Shown here piece after piece: positions 40,369-50,693 of a DNA stretch of 64,000 nucleotides. Every line of letters starts with the position of its first letter. Position 1 is the first letter of the stretch. The notes under the pieces were generated by a model. The model was given only the letters and a program-made list of their open reading frames with translations. It ran no database searches and was not told where the DNA came from. A program made the position numbers and the translations under genes. Origin of the DNA: Nitrosomonas aestuarii (GTDB taxonomy: Bacteria; Pseudomonadota; Gammaproteobacteria; Burkholderiales; Nitrosomonadaceae); assembly GCF_003046585.1 (NCBI RefSeq), contig NZ_QAAE01000003.1, positions 186,001 to 250,000 of the forward strand. Reading direction: 5' to 3'.

Positions 40369-40635
40369 ATGACAAAGTCCGATGAAGTATGTGCGCTGGT
40401 AGTCTTTGGTCGTGAGGAGTGTCATCTTTGTAATCAAATGATCGTTGACTTGCAAAAACGACAGGAACAAATAACGTTTGATTTTCAAGTTATTGATATT
40501 GATACAGATCCAGATCTCAGGGTTAGGTTTAATGATAAAGTGCCTGTCCTGATGTCGCTTTCTGATCAAAAAGAGATTTGCCATTATTATCTTGATTTAG
40601 CAGCTCTGGATGATTATCTCGCAAAAATTCGTTAG
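40369..40635 (+). CDS. Glutaredoxin-like protein (DUF836 type)
   Basis: This is an 88-residue thioredoxin-fold protein with the redox motif CHLC in FGREECHLCNQM and the cis-Pro in DKVPVLMSL. It has no signal peptide. The pattern VIDIDTDPDLRVRFNDKVPVL matches the short glutaredoxin-like family commonly encoded between degP/mucD and lepA in betaproteobacteria. An ATG at 40369 is used; a GTG one codon earlier is possible. The biochemical partner is unknown. Confidence 0.85.
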   Translation: MTKSDEVCALVVFGREECHLCNQMIVDLQKRQEQITFDFQVIDIDTDPDLRVRFNDKVPVLMSLSDQKEICHYYLDLAALDDYLAKIR

Positions 40636-40745
40636 AATGCTGCCTCTGACTCAGATAACTCTGGTTACTTAGCGTATTCATCGCTGGTTTCCAGAATTTT
40701 AATAGTCTAAATTTAACAGCTCAGACCATCATTTATTAAAACTTA

Positions 40746-42539
40746 ATGCAGCATATTCGTAACTTCTCAATTATCGCGCATATCGATCATGGAAAATCTA
40801 CACTGGCTGATCGTATTATTCAATTTTGCGGTGGCCTAACGGAACGAGAAATGGAAGACCAGGTTCTGGATTCTATGGATCTGGAACGTGAAAGAGGTAT
40901 TACCATCAAGGCGCAGACTGTAGCGTTGCAGTATAAGGCAAAAGATGGTGAAACGTACTTGCTCAATTTAATTGATACGCCAGGGCATGTTGATTTTTCA
41001 TATGAAGTTTCTCGATCACTGGCCGCATGCGAAGGTGCCTTACTGGTCGTTGATGCGTCACAAGGCGTAGAAGCCCAAACTGTTGCAAACTGCTATACTG
41101 CCATAGAACAAGGCGTTGAAGTTGTACCTGTATTAAATAAAATAGATTTACCAGCGGCAGATCCCGAAAGAGTGATCGAAAATATTGAAGATGTTATCGG
41201 GATTGATGCTCAGAATGCACTTCAGGTCAGCGCTAAAACAGGTGTTGGTATAGCAGATGTGTTAGAGGCACTTGTTTTCCGGATTCCTGCGCCTGTCGGA
41301 GATCCAGAGGCACCATTAAAAGCATTAATTATCGACTCCTGGTTCGATAATTATGTGGGTGTCGTGATTTTAGTGCGCATTATGGATGGCACGCTTAAAC
41401 CAGGCGATAAAATGCTGCTTATGGCTAGCAAAGTAACTCAACTTTGCGAACAGGTAGGTGTATTCATACCAAAATTACTGAGCCGGAATTCTTTGAGTGC
41501 GGGCGAAGTGGGTTTTGTAATTTCAGGTATTAAAGAACTTGATGTGGCAAAGGTAGGTGATACTGTTACACTCGCCAATAATCCTGCAGAAAAACCATTA
41601 AAGGGTTTTAAAGAAATCAAACCACAGGTCTTTGCCGGTTTATATCCAATAGAATCGAATCAATACGATGCGCTACGCTCGGCTCTGGAAAAGCTAAAAC
41701 TTAATGATTCTTCCTTGCAGTTTGAGCCTGAAACATCACAAGCGCTGGGGTTCGGGTTTCGTTGCGGCTTTCTTGGCTTGTTGCATATGGATATTGTGCA
41801 AGAGCGTCTTGAAAGAGAGTATGACATGGATTTGATTACAACGGCACCGACAGTTGTTTATCAGATACTCATGCGCGATGAAACAATTATAGAAATTGAT
41901 AATCCATCCCGAATTCCCGATTTGTCTAAAGTTGCTGAAATTCGAGAACCGATAATTACCACGACCATTCTGGTGCCGGAAGAATATGTCGGCGCCGTGA
42001 TGACATTATGTGTGAACAAGCGTGGTATCCAGAAAAATATGCAATATATGGGCAAGCAGGTTATGCTTACTTACGAAATGCCATTAAATGAAGTCGTAAT
42101 GGATTTTTTTGATCGACTTAAATCGACAAGTCGTGGCTATGCCTCGCTCGATTATGAATTTAAGGAATTTCGTGCTTCCGATCTGGTTAAACTGGATATA
42201 TTGATCAATGGCGACAAGGTTGATGCCTTATCATTAATTGTGCATCGCAGCAGCAGCCAGTATCGTGGCCGTGAATTGGCGCAAAAAATGCGTCAATTGA
42301 TTCCCCGACAGATGTTTGACATTGCTGTGCAGGCTGCAATAGGCGCACATATCATCGCTAGAGAAAGCGTTAAGGCTCTACGTAAGAATGTTTTGGCAAA
42401 ATGTTATGGTGGCGATATTAGCCGGAAACGTAAACTACTGGAAAAGCAAAAAGCTGGTAAAAAAAGAATGAAACGTGTCGGTAATGTTGAAATTCCACAA
42501 GAAGCTTTTTTAGCAATATTACAAGCTGATACAAAATAA
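40746..42539 (+). CDS. lepA: Elongation factor 4 (LepA)
   Basis: LepA is a translational GTPase that back-translocates or rescues stalled ribosomes and assists 30S biogenesis. The 597-residue protein has G1 AHIDHGKST, the switch [11 protein letters not shown]3 DTPGHVDF and G4 NKIDLP. EF-G-like domains follow, then the LepA-specific C-terminal domain ending with [21 protein letters not shown]. Length matches E. coli LepA (599). lepB follows in the usual order. Confidence 0.97.
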   Translation: MQHIRNFSIIAHIDHGKSTLADRIIQFCGGLTEREMEDQVLDSMDLERERGITIKAQTVALQYKAKDGETYLLNLIDTPGHVDFSYEVSRSLAACEGALLVVDASQGVEAQTVANCYTAIEQGVEVVPVLNKIDLPAADPERVIENIEDVIGIDAQNALQVSAKTGVGIADVLEALVFRIPAPVGDPEAPLKALIIDSWFDNYVGVVILVRIMDGTLKPGDKMLLMASKVTQLCEQVGVFIPKLLSRNSLSAGEVGFVISGIKELDVAKVGDTVTLANNPAEKPLKGFKEIKPQVFAGLYPIESNQYDALRSALEKLKLNDSSLQFEPETSQALGFGFRCGFLGLLHMDIVQERLEREYDMDLITTAPTVVYQILMRDETIIEIDNPSRIPDLSKVAEIREPIITTTILVPEEYVGAVMTLCVNKRGIQKNMQYMGKQVMLTYEMPLNEVVMDFFDRLKSTSRGYASLDYEFKEFRASDLVKLDILINGDKVDALSLIVHRSSSQYRGRELAQKMRQLIPRQMFDIAVQAAIGAHIIARESVKALRKNVLAKCYGGDISRKRKLLEKQKAGKKRMKRVGNVEIPQEAFLAILQADTK

Positions 42540-42636
42540 AAATACAGCAGCCTATCAAATATAAGTCTTTATTTATTCCCCGAAGAAAATGTGATGGTGC
42601 TTACAAATTATTCAGTAAATTCAGAAAGGTAATTTC

Positions 42637-43440
42637 ATGAACTTTCCCTTGATCTTATTTAGTCTGCTGGTAATTACCGGCGCCGTCTGGGTTCTCGATT
42701 ATTTTATCTTGCGCCATAAACGTGATCCTGATAAGGAAGAACCTTGGTGGATTGAATACCCTAAAAGTTTTTTCCCGATTATTTTGATTGTGTTTTGTTT
42801 GCGGTCATTTATCATCGAACCGTTCAAAATACCTTCTGGTTCGATGATACCAACATTGGTTGTTGGAGACTTTATCTTGGTCAACAAATATACCTATGGC
42901 ATACGATTACCGGTGATCAATAAAAAAATAATCGACATGAACAACCCTAAAGCCGGTGATGTTTTGGTGTTTCGCTACCCGGAGGATCCTGCCGTAGACT
43001 ATATTAAACGAGTGGTCGGTGTGCCGGGTGATGTTATTACTTATCATAATAAGCAATTATTTGTTAACGATAAAATAGTCAGGCAAGAATATGAGGGTGA
43101 TTACAAATACGTGGAACCCGGATTGGGTTATATTTATTCGGAAAAATATGCAGAATATCTTGGAGAAACCAATCATTCCATTTTAATGAATCAGGAAATC
43201 AATGGATTACAATATTCGAGTGTGCGTGTGTTTCCATTCCGCGAAAACTGCCAATATAGTCGTACCGGATTTACCTGCACAGTTCCGCCTGACAACTATT
43301 TTACTTTGGGTGATAACAGGGATAGCAGTAGTGACAGCCGATACTGGGGCTTTGTACCGGAGGAAAATATTGTGGGGAAAGCGTTTATGATTTGGTGGAA
43401 TTTTGGCGATTTTGATCGAATTGGCATGCGCATACAGTAA
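42637..43440 (+). CDS. lepB: Signal peptidase I
   Basis: This inner-membrane enzyme cleaves Sec and Tat signal peptides. The 267-residue protein has two N-terminal hydrophobic segments (about 2-22 and 48-62). The catalytic Ser69 lies in PSGSMIPTL and the general-base Lys124 in YIKRVVGVPGD. The C-terminal GDNRDSSSDSRYWGFVP is the family box E. It is slightly shorter than E. coli LepB (324), as usual outside enterics. The DUF4845 gene follows 29 bases on. Confidence 0.96.
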   Translation: MNFPLILFSLLVITGAVWVLDYFILRHKRDPDKEEPWWIEYPKSFFPIILIVFCLRSFIIEPFKIPSGSMIPTLVVGDFILVNKYTYGIRLPVINKKIIDMNNPKAGDVLVFRYPEDPAVDYIKRVVGVPGDVITYHNKQLFVNDKIVRQEYEGDYKYVEPGLGYIYSEKYAEYLGETNHSILMNQEINGLQYSSVRVFPFRENCQYSRTGFTCTVPPDNYFTLGDNRDSSSDSRYWGFVPEENIVGKAFMIWWNFGDFDRIGMRIQ

Positions 43441-43469
43441 CTGAACACTATTTTTTGAGAGGTTATCAT

Positions 43470-43847
43470 ATGGACTTGTACGGGTATCGTTATAAACAGT
43501 TGGGACTGAGTCTTTCTGGTCTGTTGATGTGGTCGGTGGTGCTGGTACTTTTTGCATTACTAGGCATGAAGGTTGCCCCTGTTTATATTGAGAACGCTGC
43601 CATTAAGCAAAATTTAGTTGCGATTGCTAATGATTCAAGTCTGCAAAATGTACATCATAGTCAATTACGGCTTGCTTTTAGTAAACGCGCGCAAATCGAT
43701 AACATTACTTCCGTCACTGCAAAAGATATTAACATTACTCGAAATCGGAATCGAAATGAGGTAGTTTTAAGCGTGGATTATTCAGCGAAAATACCCTTAG
43801 CCGCAAATATTTCTCTGCTTATCGATTTTAATACACAAAGTAACTGA
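43470..43847 (+). CDS. DUF4845 single-pass membrane protein
   Basis: This 125-residue protein has one N-terminal membrane segment (LSLSGLLMWSVVLVLFALLGMKVAPVY) and a small periplasmic domain of the DUF4845 type. Such genes are routinely found between lepB and rnc in betaproteobacteria; function is unknown. GAGAGGTTATCAT precedes the ATG at 43470, supporting it over a TTG five codons upstream. It is 30 bases ahead of rnc and probably in one operon with lepB, rnc and era. Confidence 0.85.
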   Translation: MDLYGYRYKQLGLSLSGLLMWSVVLVLFALLGMKVAPVYIENAAIKQNLVAIANDSSLQNVHHSQLRLAFSKRAQIDNITSVTAKDINITRNRNRNEVVLSVDYSAKIPLAANISLLIDFNTQSN

Positions 43848-43877
43848 CATTGCGTAAAACAAGATCATTTAAAAAGT

Positions 43878-44570
43878 ATGCAAAATAACAGAGAAGCAAT
43901 ACTTGACTCGTTCTGCAGCAGGCTTGGCTATCAGTTTGTTCGGGCTGAATTATTAGGCGAAGCGTTAACCCACCGCAGCCATAGTCTAAAGCATAACGAG
44001 CGCCTTGAATTTTTAGGCGACAGTGTTTTGAATTGTGCAATTGCCGGATTGATTTTTAGAAAATTCATTGAGGTACCCGAAGGCCGGTTATCTCGTCTGC
44101 GTGCAAGTATGGTTAATCAAACAGCTTTATCTGATTTGGCGCTTTATCTGAAAATGGATGAATTGATTCGATTGGGTGAGGGCGAATTAAAAAGCGGCGG
44201 CAATCGCCGACCATCCATTCTGGCTGATGCGCTTGAAGCTGTTTTTGGTGCAATTTACGTGGACAGTAATTTTGTCCAAGCAGAAGCAGTTATTACCAAG
44301 CTATATACACCTATACTTGACACCATCGATCATTCCACCCATGGGAAAGATCCAAAAACGATGTTGCAGGAATTATTGCAAAGTCAGAAACTGGATTTAC
44401 CAGAATATATAGTTGTCACAACCATCGGAAAAGCCCATCAGCAAAAATTTAAAGTCGAATGTGTAATACCCAAATTCAATATTCGTACTGCGGGTGAAGG
44501 CTTTAGCCGCCGCAGCGCTGAGCAGGCGGCCGCAAAAAAAGCGTATGAACTGGCCTGTGTTGATGGTTAG
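43878..44570 (+). CDS. rnc: Ribonuclease III
   Basis: RNase III cleaves double-stranded RNA, including rRNA precursors. The 230-residue protein has the signature NERLEFLGDSVLN with catalytic Glu/Asp, and the second acidic pair in ADALEAVFGAIYVD. A C-terminal dsRNA-binding domain spans about 155-228 (DPKTMLQELLQ to SAEQAAAKKAYELA). Length matches E. coli (226). era follows 71 bases later. Confidence 0.97.
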   Translation: MQNNREAILDSFCSRLGYQFVRAELLGEALTHRSHSLKHNERLEFLGDSVLNCAIAGLIFRKFIEVPEGRLSRLRASMVNQTALSDLALYLKMDELIRLGEGELKSGGNRRPSILADALEAVFGAIYVDSNFVQAEAVITKLYTPILDTIDHSTHGKDPKTMLQELLQSQKLDLPEYIVVTTIGKAHQQKFKVECVIPKFNIRTAGEGFSRRSAEQAAAKKAYELACVDG

Positions 44571-44641
44571 TAATAATCATTCAAGTTAAATTTTTTCACC
44601 TGAGTATACAGAAATATAATTTATGGTAATCTGTTTTCAGC

Positions 44642-45535
44642 ATGCTATCTGATATCCGTTTTCACACTGGATATATTGCCATTGTAGGTCGTCCGAATGT
44701 TGGCAAATCGACACTGCTCAATAACCTGATACAGCAAAAAATCAGCATCACATCCAGAAAAGCGCAAACAACGCGTTATCGTATCAATGGAATTTTGACT
44801 GACCAGAATACTCAGTTTGTTTTTGTGGATACACCGGGTTTTCAGACACGGCATAAGAATCGAATGAATACAGCAATGAACCGAGTTGTGTCGCAAAGCT
44901 TGCAGGACGTTGATGTTGTGTTGTTTGTCATAGAAGCGCTGTGTTTCGATGAGCAAGACCAGCTTGTATTGAATTTATTACCCCAAACGGTGCCGACTAT
45001 ACTCGTTGTGAACAAAACTGACCGGTTGACTGATAAAAATCAATTATTACCTTTTTTGGATAAAATGGCCAAAAAATCTAATTTTTCGGCCATGGTCCCT
45101 GTGAGTGCGGAAAATCAAACGCAATTGTCGACACTGCTTGACGTAATTCGTCCGCATATACCAGAGAACCCTTTTTTGTATGGTGCAGATGAGATAACCG
45201 ACAAAAGTGAGCGGTTTATTGCTGCTGAGTCGATACGTGAGAAACTGTTTCGTTTAATGGGTGACGAGATCCCATATTCAACGAGTGTTGTTATCGATCA
45301 ATTTTCCGAAACTGAAAAATTGTACAAAATTTATGCAACTATTTTGATTGATAAATCCGGTCAAAAGGCTATTATCATTGGAAAAAATGGTGAGAAACTC
45401 AAGTTAATTGCGAGTCAAGCACGTAAAGAAATGGAAAAATCATTTGGAAAAAAAGTATTTTTACAAGTGTGGGTAAAGGTTAGAAGTGGATGGGCTGATA
45501 ATGCCAGTGTGTTAAAGCAGCTTGGATATGAATAG
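44642..45535 (+). CDS. era: GTPase Era
   Basis: Era binds 16S rRNA 3' ends and is needed for 30S assembly. The 297-residue protein has G1 [13 protein letters not shown]3 DTPGFQ, G4 VNKTDR, and a C-terminal KH domain with [22 protein letters not shown]. Length matches E. coli Era (301). recO, which commonly follows era, is absent from this position; pdxJ starts 113 bases downstream. Confidence 0.97.
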   Translation: MLSDIRFHTGYIAIVGRPNVGKSTLLNNLIQQKISITSRKAQTTRYRINGILTDQNTQFVFVDTPGFQTRHKNRMNTAMNRVVSQSLQDVDVVLFVIEALCFDEQDQLVLNLLPQTVPTILVVNKTDRLTDKNQLLPFLDKMAKKSNFSAMVPVSAENQTQLSTLLDVIRPHIPENPFLYGADEITDKSERFIAAESIREKLFRLMGDEIPYSTSVVIDQFSETEKLYKIYATILIDKSGQKAIIIGKNGEKLKLIASQARKEMEKSFGKKVFLQVWVKVRSGWADNASVLKQLGYE

Positions 45536-45648
45536 CGTTGCCACCTAACGAAAAATGACACAACAACCAACCTAGAATTCACATAGCACACTGCGGAAGA
45601 TGATTATAAAAAAACTGATTGATCCGATTTTGTCCGGGATAGAACATT

Positions 45649-46374
45649 ATGGTTGAACTTGGCGTCAATATTGATCATGTAGCAACACTCAGGCAAGCAC
45701 GCGGCACGGAATATCCAAGTCCTGTTGAAGCAGCAATTATTGCAGAATCAGCCGGTGCCGATGCAATCACACTGCATTTGCGCGAAGATCGACGACATAT
45801 TCAGGATCGTGATGTAGAACAGCTGCGAGGCCTGCTCACGACGCGAATGAATTTGGAAAGCGCTGTTACGCCTGAAATGATCGAAATAGCAATGCGAATT
45901 AAGCCCCATGATATCTGTCTTGTGCCAGAACGGCGTGAAGAGCTTACAACAGAAGGAGGGTTGGATGTCGTCAAAAATTTTAATCAAGTCAAACATGCTT
46001 GTCGTCAATTAACCGATGCGGGAGTACGTGTTTCATTGTTTATCAATGCGGATACTGAACAGATTGATGCGGCATTCAGTGCGGGTGCACCAGCTATTGA
46101 AATTCATACAGGTGGTTATGCGGATGCCATCACTTCAGCCATGCAGACGAGTGAGTTTGAGAAAATTAAAAAAGCTGTTGCATATGGACTCGAACGGAAT
46201 CTGAGAGTTAATGCAGGTCATGGGTTACATTATCAAAATGTGCAAGCCATTGCGGCAATTCCCGGTATTTCGGAATTAAACATTGGCCATGCCATTATCG
46301 GACGTGCAATTTTTACCGGCCTGGAACAAGCGGTTAAAGATATGAAACGGCTTATTTTTGAGGCGGTCAGATGA
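45649..46374 (+). CDS. pdxJ: Pyridoxine 5'-phosphate synthase
   Basis: PdxJ condenses 1-deoxyxylulose 5-phosphate with 3-amino-2-oxopropyl phosphate to pyridoxine 5'-phosphate. The 241-residue TIM barrel begins [22 protein letters not shown], the family signature. [29 protein letters not shown] and the late [10 protein letters not shown] and [14 protein letters not shown] are all intact. Length is normal (E. coli 243). It overlaps acpS by four bases (ATGA), the canonical coupling. Confidence 0.97.
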   Translation: MVELGVNIDHVATLRQARGTEYPSPVEAAIIAESAGADAITLHLREDRRHIQDRDVEQLRGLLTTRMNLESAVTPEMIEIAMRIKPHDICLVPERREELTTEGGLDVVKNFNQVKHACRQLTDAGVRVSLFINADTEQIDAAFSAGAPAIEIHTGGYADAITSAMQTSEFEKIKKAVAYGLERNLRVNAGHGLHYQNVQAIAAIPGISELNIGHAIIGRAIFTGLEQAVKDMKRLIFEAVR

Positions 46375-46748
46375 TCTACGGTATTGGGACAGATCTGGTT
46401 GATCCTTCAAGAATTGCCCAATCATTGGAAAGACATGGAGAAAAATTTGCACGGCGAATCTTGACAGATACTGAATGGAATGAATACCAAAAATGTAGCA
46501 AACCCGTTCTGTTTCTAGCTGGAAGGTTCGCTGCCAAAGAAGCACTTTCGAAAGCAATGGGCACTGGGCTACGCCATCCTGTGAATCTTGAGTTTATTAC
46601 GATAACACATGATGCGTTGGGTAAGCCTTTTTTTGAATTTCACCCGAAACTTGACCAGTTAATCAGTGAAAAAGGCATCATCAGTCATTATCTGTCTATT
46701 AGTGATGAATTGAACATGGCCTGCGCCTTCGTTATTTTGGAAAAATAA
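46371..46748 (+). CDS. acpS: Holo-[acyl-carrier-protein] synthase
   Basis: AcpS transfers 4'-phosphopantetheine from CoA to ACP. The 125-residue protein has the N-terminal [14 protein letters not shown] with metal-binding Asp, and the second signature [14 protein letters not shown] with the catalytic Glu. The common V-E of the first motif is V-D here, a conservative change. Length matches the family (126). It is translationally coupled to pdxJ and one base from nagZ. Confidence 0.95.
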   Translation: MIYGIGTDLVDPSRIAQSLERHGEKFARRILTDTEWNEYQKCSKPVLFLAGRFAAKEALSKAMGTGLRHPVNLEFITITHDALGKPFFEFHPKLDQLISEKGIISHYLSISDELNMACAFVILEK

Positions 46749-46749
46749 T

Positions 46750-47796
46750 ATGTCGCTTGGCCCTATTATGCTCGATTTAACTGGTGTCAGTCTGACTGAC
46801 GAGGATATAAGGCGATTGCAGCATCCTTTAACGGGCGGCGTTATTCTGTTTTCGCGCAATTTCTCCTCGTTTAAACAACTATCATTACTGACTCAACAGA
46901 TCAGAGCTATCAGGGCACCGCATTTATTGATTGCAGTTGATCATGAGGGCGGGCGTGTACAGCGCTTTAAAAACGACTTTACACGGCTGCCGCCGATGCG
47001 AGAACTTGGGAAGATCTGGGATAAGTATCCAAAGCGTGCACAACATCTGTCCAAGCAGATAGGTTACGTGCTGGCAACCGAATTGATAACCGGTGGTGTT
47101 GATTTGAGTTTCACACCGGTGCTGGATGTTGATCATGGTCAAAGTGGTGTTATCGGCGATCGTGCATTTCACCGTAATCCTCAAGCAATTTCCGATCTTG
47201 CTCACGCTTTAATACTAGGGCTAAAAGCAGGCGGAATGCAAGCGGTTGGCAAACATTTTCCCGGACATGGCTTTATACAAGCAGATTCACATCTAGAGAA
47301 GTCTATCGATGGACGCCGATATGCGGATATTGAAATGGATGATTTAATACCTTTCGTACGCATGATTGATTATGGTATAACCGGAATTATGGCAGCACAT
47401 GTTATTTATCCCCAAATCGATCAAAAGCCAGCAGGTTTTTCCCGGACATGGCTGCAAACGATATTACGTGAAGAACTGCGATTTGAGGGCTGCATTTTCA
47501 GTGATGATCTGAGCATGCAGGGTGTTGCACATTTTGATTCTATTGTTGTGCGGGCAAATGCCGCACTTGAGGCCGGGTGTGACATGATTCTGGTATGCAA
47601 CAATTCACAGGGAGCTGATGAGTTGCTTGATAAACTGCAATGGAATCCTTCTGCAGCCAGTCTTGCACGTTTTGCGCATATGCATGGGAAGAAGCATTTT
47701 GCTTCAATGATAAAATTACGTGAAGATGCTACTTATGTCCAAGCAGTTCGTGAAATTAGCGCCATTGGCGATCCAAATGAAGTATTAACTTTTTGA
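46750..47796 (+). CDS. nagZ: Beta-N-acetylhexosaminidase NagZ
   Basis: This cytoplasmic family 3 glycoside hydrolase removes GlcNAc from anhydro-muropeptides in cell-wall recycling. The 348 residues show [21 protein letters not shown], the signature KHFPGHG with the flexible-loop His in QADSHLEK, and the nucleophile Asp in FSDDLSMQG. Length matches E. coli NagZ (341). It ends the plus-strand block and converges on the c-di-GMP gene. Confidence 0.96.
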   Translation: MSLGPIMLDLTGVSLTDEDIRRLQHPLTGGVILFSRNFSSFKQLSLLTQQIRAIRAPHLLIAVDHEGGRVQRFKNDFTRLPPMRELGKIWDKYPKRAQHLSKQIGYVLATELITGGVDLSFTPVLDVDHGQSGVIGDRAFHRNPQAISDLAHALILGLKAGGMQAVGKHFPGHGFIQADSHLEKSIDGRRYADIEMDDLIPFVRMIDYGITGIMAAHVIYPQIDQKPAGFSRTWLQTILREELRFEGCIFSDDLSMQGVAHFDSIVVRANAALEAGCDMILVCNNSQGADELLDKLQWNPSAASLARFAHMHGKKHFASMIKLREDATYVQAVREISAIGDPNEVLTF

Positions 47797-47858
47797 AAAT
47801 AGACAGAGTTTTCATCAGTTCTTGATATGTTCAGATTGCATTTATCTGAGTGTGTTAA

Positions 47859-50693
47859 TTATCTATTTTTATTGATTAATTCCAATAACGCCTGATAGGG
47901 AATAGGCCGACTAAAGTAATATCCTTGTTGATAGTAGCAGTGATGCTGAAGCAGAATTCTGGCTTGCTTTGCTGTTTCTACTCCTTCTGCGACAACTAAC
48001 AGTCCCATATTGATCCCCAGACCGATAATGGCTTGAACAATAGTCAAATCGTTCTGATTTTGATCCAGTGTACGAACGAACGATTTATCAATTTTTATAA
48101 TATCGATGGGAAGTTCACGTAATAATGTGAGTGATGAATATCCTGTGCCAAAATCATCCAGAGCGATTAAAATATCAAGCTCTCGGATTTTTGTAAGAAT
48201 ATTACCAACGCGTTCCATATCATTAACGATAGCACTTTCAGTTATTTCTAGTATTAATAAACGAGGGGGCAACCCCGAATCATGCAGCGCGTTAAAAATT
48301 GTTTGCAGGAAATTTTTATTTAGCAGTTGTCGAGGACTCACGTTGACCGAAACGTTGACGGAATAACCCAGTTTTAATAATTTATAAGAAGCTAAACAGG
48401 AGGTTCTTAAAACCAACTCCCCAAGTTGGTCAATCAATCCAACATTTTCAGCAAGCGGTATGAATTCACTTGGCGATAAGAAACCTCGCGCTGGATGAGG
48501 CCATCGCACAAGCGCTTCCATCCGGGCAATATGGTGCGTTTCTGCATGGACTATCGGTTGGAACAAAACCTGAAGCTCATGGTTTGTGATAGCCGCGCGC
48601 AGCTCTTTTTCCAATTCAAGCCGATCGCGTGTCCACACCAAAGTCGATTCAGGTGAATAAAAATTAAAACAGTTGCCGCCGTCTCGCTTGACACGATACA
48701 TGGCTGTTCTAGCTCTTTCTAGTATCGTATCACTTGTTAATCCATTTTCAGGATAAAAACTGATACCGATGCTGACAGATACATATACTTCTAAACTATC
48801 AATTTCAAAACGGCTTCTGATGACTTCAAGAAGTTTTTGTGCCATTCCAGTAGCGATATCTTTATCAGTCAAGTATACAGAGAGTAGAATAAATTCATCG
48901 CCGCCCCAGCGTGCAACGATATCATCTTGGTTCACACTTTCATTCAGGCGCTCGGAAACCATCCGCAGCAGTTTGTCGCCAGCCTGATGTCCCATAGCAT
49001 CGTTGACTTTTTTAAAATTATCCAGAGTAATAAAAAAAATGGTAATAGTTTTGTTTGTGATTTGAGTTACCTGAATCAATTGGTCAAACTGTGTCATTAG
49101 CTTTGTCCGATTGGGTAATTTAGTTAACGCATCATAATCCTCATGATGTGCTATGCGTTGTGTCAGCTCAACGGTATCAGTGATATCAGTGATGGCGATG
49201 ACTGATCCTATTAACGCTTCGTGTTCATCATGTAATTGATTACGTGTAATCCGCACGGTACGTTCAGTATTAAGCGTTGTCTTCAAGCCACATTCGAGTA
49301 CGCCAGGACAATCCAGGCCAGGTGTTAGAAGTTTTTTAACGGATCGATCTTCTGGTCGGTGGTTGTGGTTTGTGTAGAGATGTAGAATTTGCTGCAACAC
49401 TTTTCCTTTGATCTGATTGAATTCTGTACGCAGAATTTTTTCGGCACCTCTGTTGATATAGACAACATGATCATGCGCGTCAGTTATAATGACGCCATCT
49501 TGTATTGCTTCCAATGCGGTGCTGGAGCGTAATTGCGTAATTAAAAATGCGCGTATAAATTGATTGACGCGACGCCAGTTCCACAAAGGGTAGATGGCAA
49601 GCGTACCCAACAGGGCTGCACTGGGAGGTATCCAAACATGGTAAATCTTTAGTGACTGGTATACGAGAAATAAACCGGCAACCATGAAAAAAGCCAATAA
49701 TGGGACTGTGAAATTATTTTTTGTCCAGCAAACACCAGTAAGAATAATCGCTACCCATAAAAATGATAGTATCGTCACCCATATTTCCGGCAAAGGGTGA
49801 ATGGCATGATTGTTTTGCAACATTACGTATACGTTTGCGTGCCATTCTACACCGGTCATAGATTGTCGGTTGTCAGCTGAAAGAGGTGTTGCAAAACGCG
49901 TACCCATGCCGGCTGCCGTCATGCCGACAATAACTGTTTTTCCTTTTAAATCGGCTAACTTTGCGTCGTTGAATAAAACATCTGAATAAGAAACATGCCG
50001 AAAACTATTTAATTTACCTGTATAAGGTATAAGTGTTTCTTCAGCACGGACCCAGTGTTTGAGGCGGTCATCACCTTTTTTATTATCATTGATTTGAAGT
50101 GAATGCCCTGCCGTTGAAGGGTTTGCTAGAACAAGCGCTAATGCAGGCCATGCCGGTGCATCAATACCTGCATACAGGAAAACACGCCGCGCAACACCGT
50201 CACTGTCGAGTTCTATATCTACATGTCCGAGTACAGCATGTTGTCTGAAAATCGGATGGGGCGCGGTTAAGTATAATGCACCGGAATTGTTATTTGAAAT
50301 CGGCGCCACAGGCAAAATAACATTTCCGTGTGTTGCAATTGCTTTTGCCAGTAACAGATCAGCATGTGCATCAGTACTCTGCAATTCGGAAAAAAGTAAA
50401 TCCAACGCCACCACTTTATTGCCAATGGATGTTAATCGATTAATCAGTTCTGCATGCACTCCCCTCGACCATGGCCAACTGCCCAAAGCGCTCAGGCTTT
50501 TTTCATCAATTGTTACAATAACGATATTCGAATCATGCGTTGAATCAATAAAATGCAATATTTCATCATAGACCACAAAATCCAGGCGCTCCAGTATTTC
50601 GGTGTAAGCGATAACTGTAATTGTAGTCAGAAGAAAAAATGTACGTACGATAAAAGTATTCTGTTGTCTCCTGAAATTTTCTAGAAAAATCAT
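47859..50693 (-). CDS. CHASE2-PAS-GGDEF-EAL cyclic-di-GMP signalling protein
   Basis: This is a 944-residue membrane sensor. A transmembrane segment at about residues 14-31 leads into a periplasmic CHASE2 domain (to about 300). Three further membrane segments lie at about 305-375, a PAS domain at about 390-500, GGDEF at about 515-680 and EAL at about 690-944. GGDEF is exact (597-601). The inhibitory RxxD site just before it is degenerate (NQDD). The EAL domain keeps EAL (726-728), ILEITES, DDFGTGYSSL, KIDKSFV and AEGVE, so diguanylate cyclase and phosphodiesterase activity are both possible. Its start overlaps the LysM-FecR gene (ATGA), implying a functional pair. Confidence 0.93.
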   Translation of the reverse strand: MIFLENFRRQQNTFIVRTFFLLTTITVIAYTEILERLDFVVYDEILHFIDSTHDSNIVIVTIDEKSLSALGSWPWSRGVHAELINRLTSIGNKVVALDLLFSELQSTDAHADLLLAKAIATHGNVILPVAPISNNNSGALYLTAPHPIFRQHAVLGHVDIELDSDGVARRVFLYAGIDAPAWPALALVLANPSTAGHSLQINDNKKGDDRLKHWVRAEETLIPYTGKLNSFRHVSYSDVLFNDAKLADLKGKTVIVGMTAAGMGTRFATPLSADNRQSMTGVEWHANVYVMLQNNHAIHPLPEIWVTILSFLWVAIILTGVCWTKNNFTVPLLAFFMVAGLFLVYQSLKIYHVWIPPSAALLGTLAIYPLWNWRRVNQFIRAFLITQLRSSTALEAIQDGVIITDAHDHVVYINRGAEKILRTEFNQIKGKVLQQILHLYTNHNHRPEDRSVKKLLTPGLDCPGVLECGLKTTLNTERTVRITRNQLHDEHEALIGSVIAITDITDTVELTQRIAHHEDYDALTKLPNRTKLMTQFDQLIQVTQITNKTITIFFITLDNFKKVNDAMGHQAGDKLLRMVSERLNESVNQDDIVARWGGDEFILLSVYLTDKDIATGMAQKLLEVIRSRFEIDSLEVYVSVSIGISFYPENGLTSDTILERARTAMYRVKRDGGNCFNFYSPESTLVWTRDRLELEKELRAAITNHELQVLFQPIVHAETHHIARMEALVRWPHPARGFLSPSEFIPLAENVGLIDQLGELVLRTSCLASYKLLKLGYSVNVSVNVSPRQLLNKNFLQTIFNALHDSGLPPRLLILEITESAIVNDMERVGNILTKIRELDILIALDDFGTGYSSLTLLRELPIDIIKIDKSFVRTLDQNQNDLTIVQAIIGLGINMGLLVVAEGVETAKQARILLQHHCYYQQGYYFSRPIPYQALLELINKNR

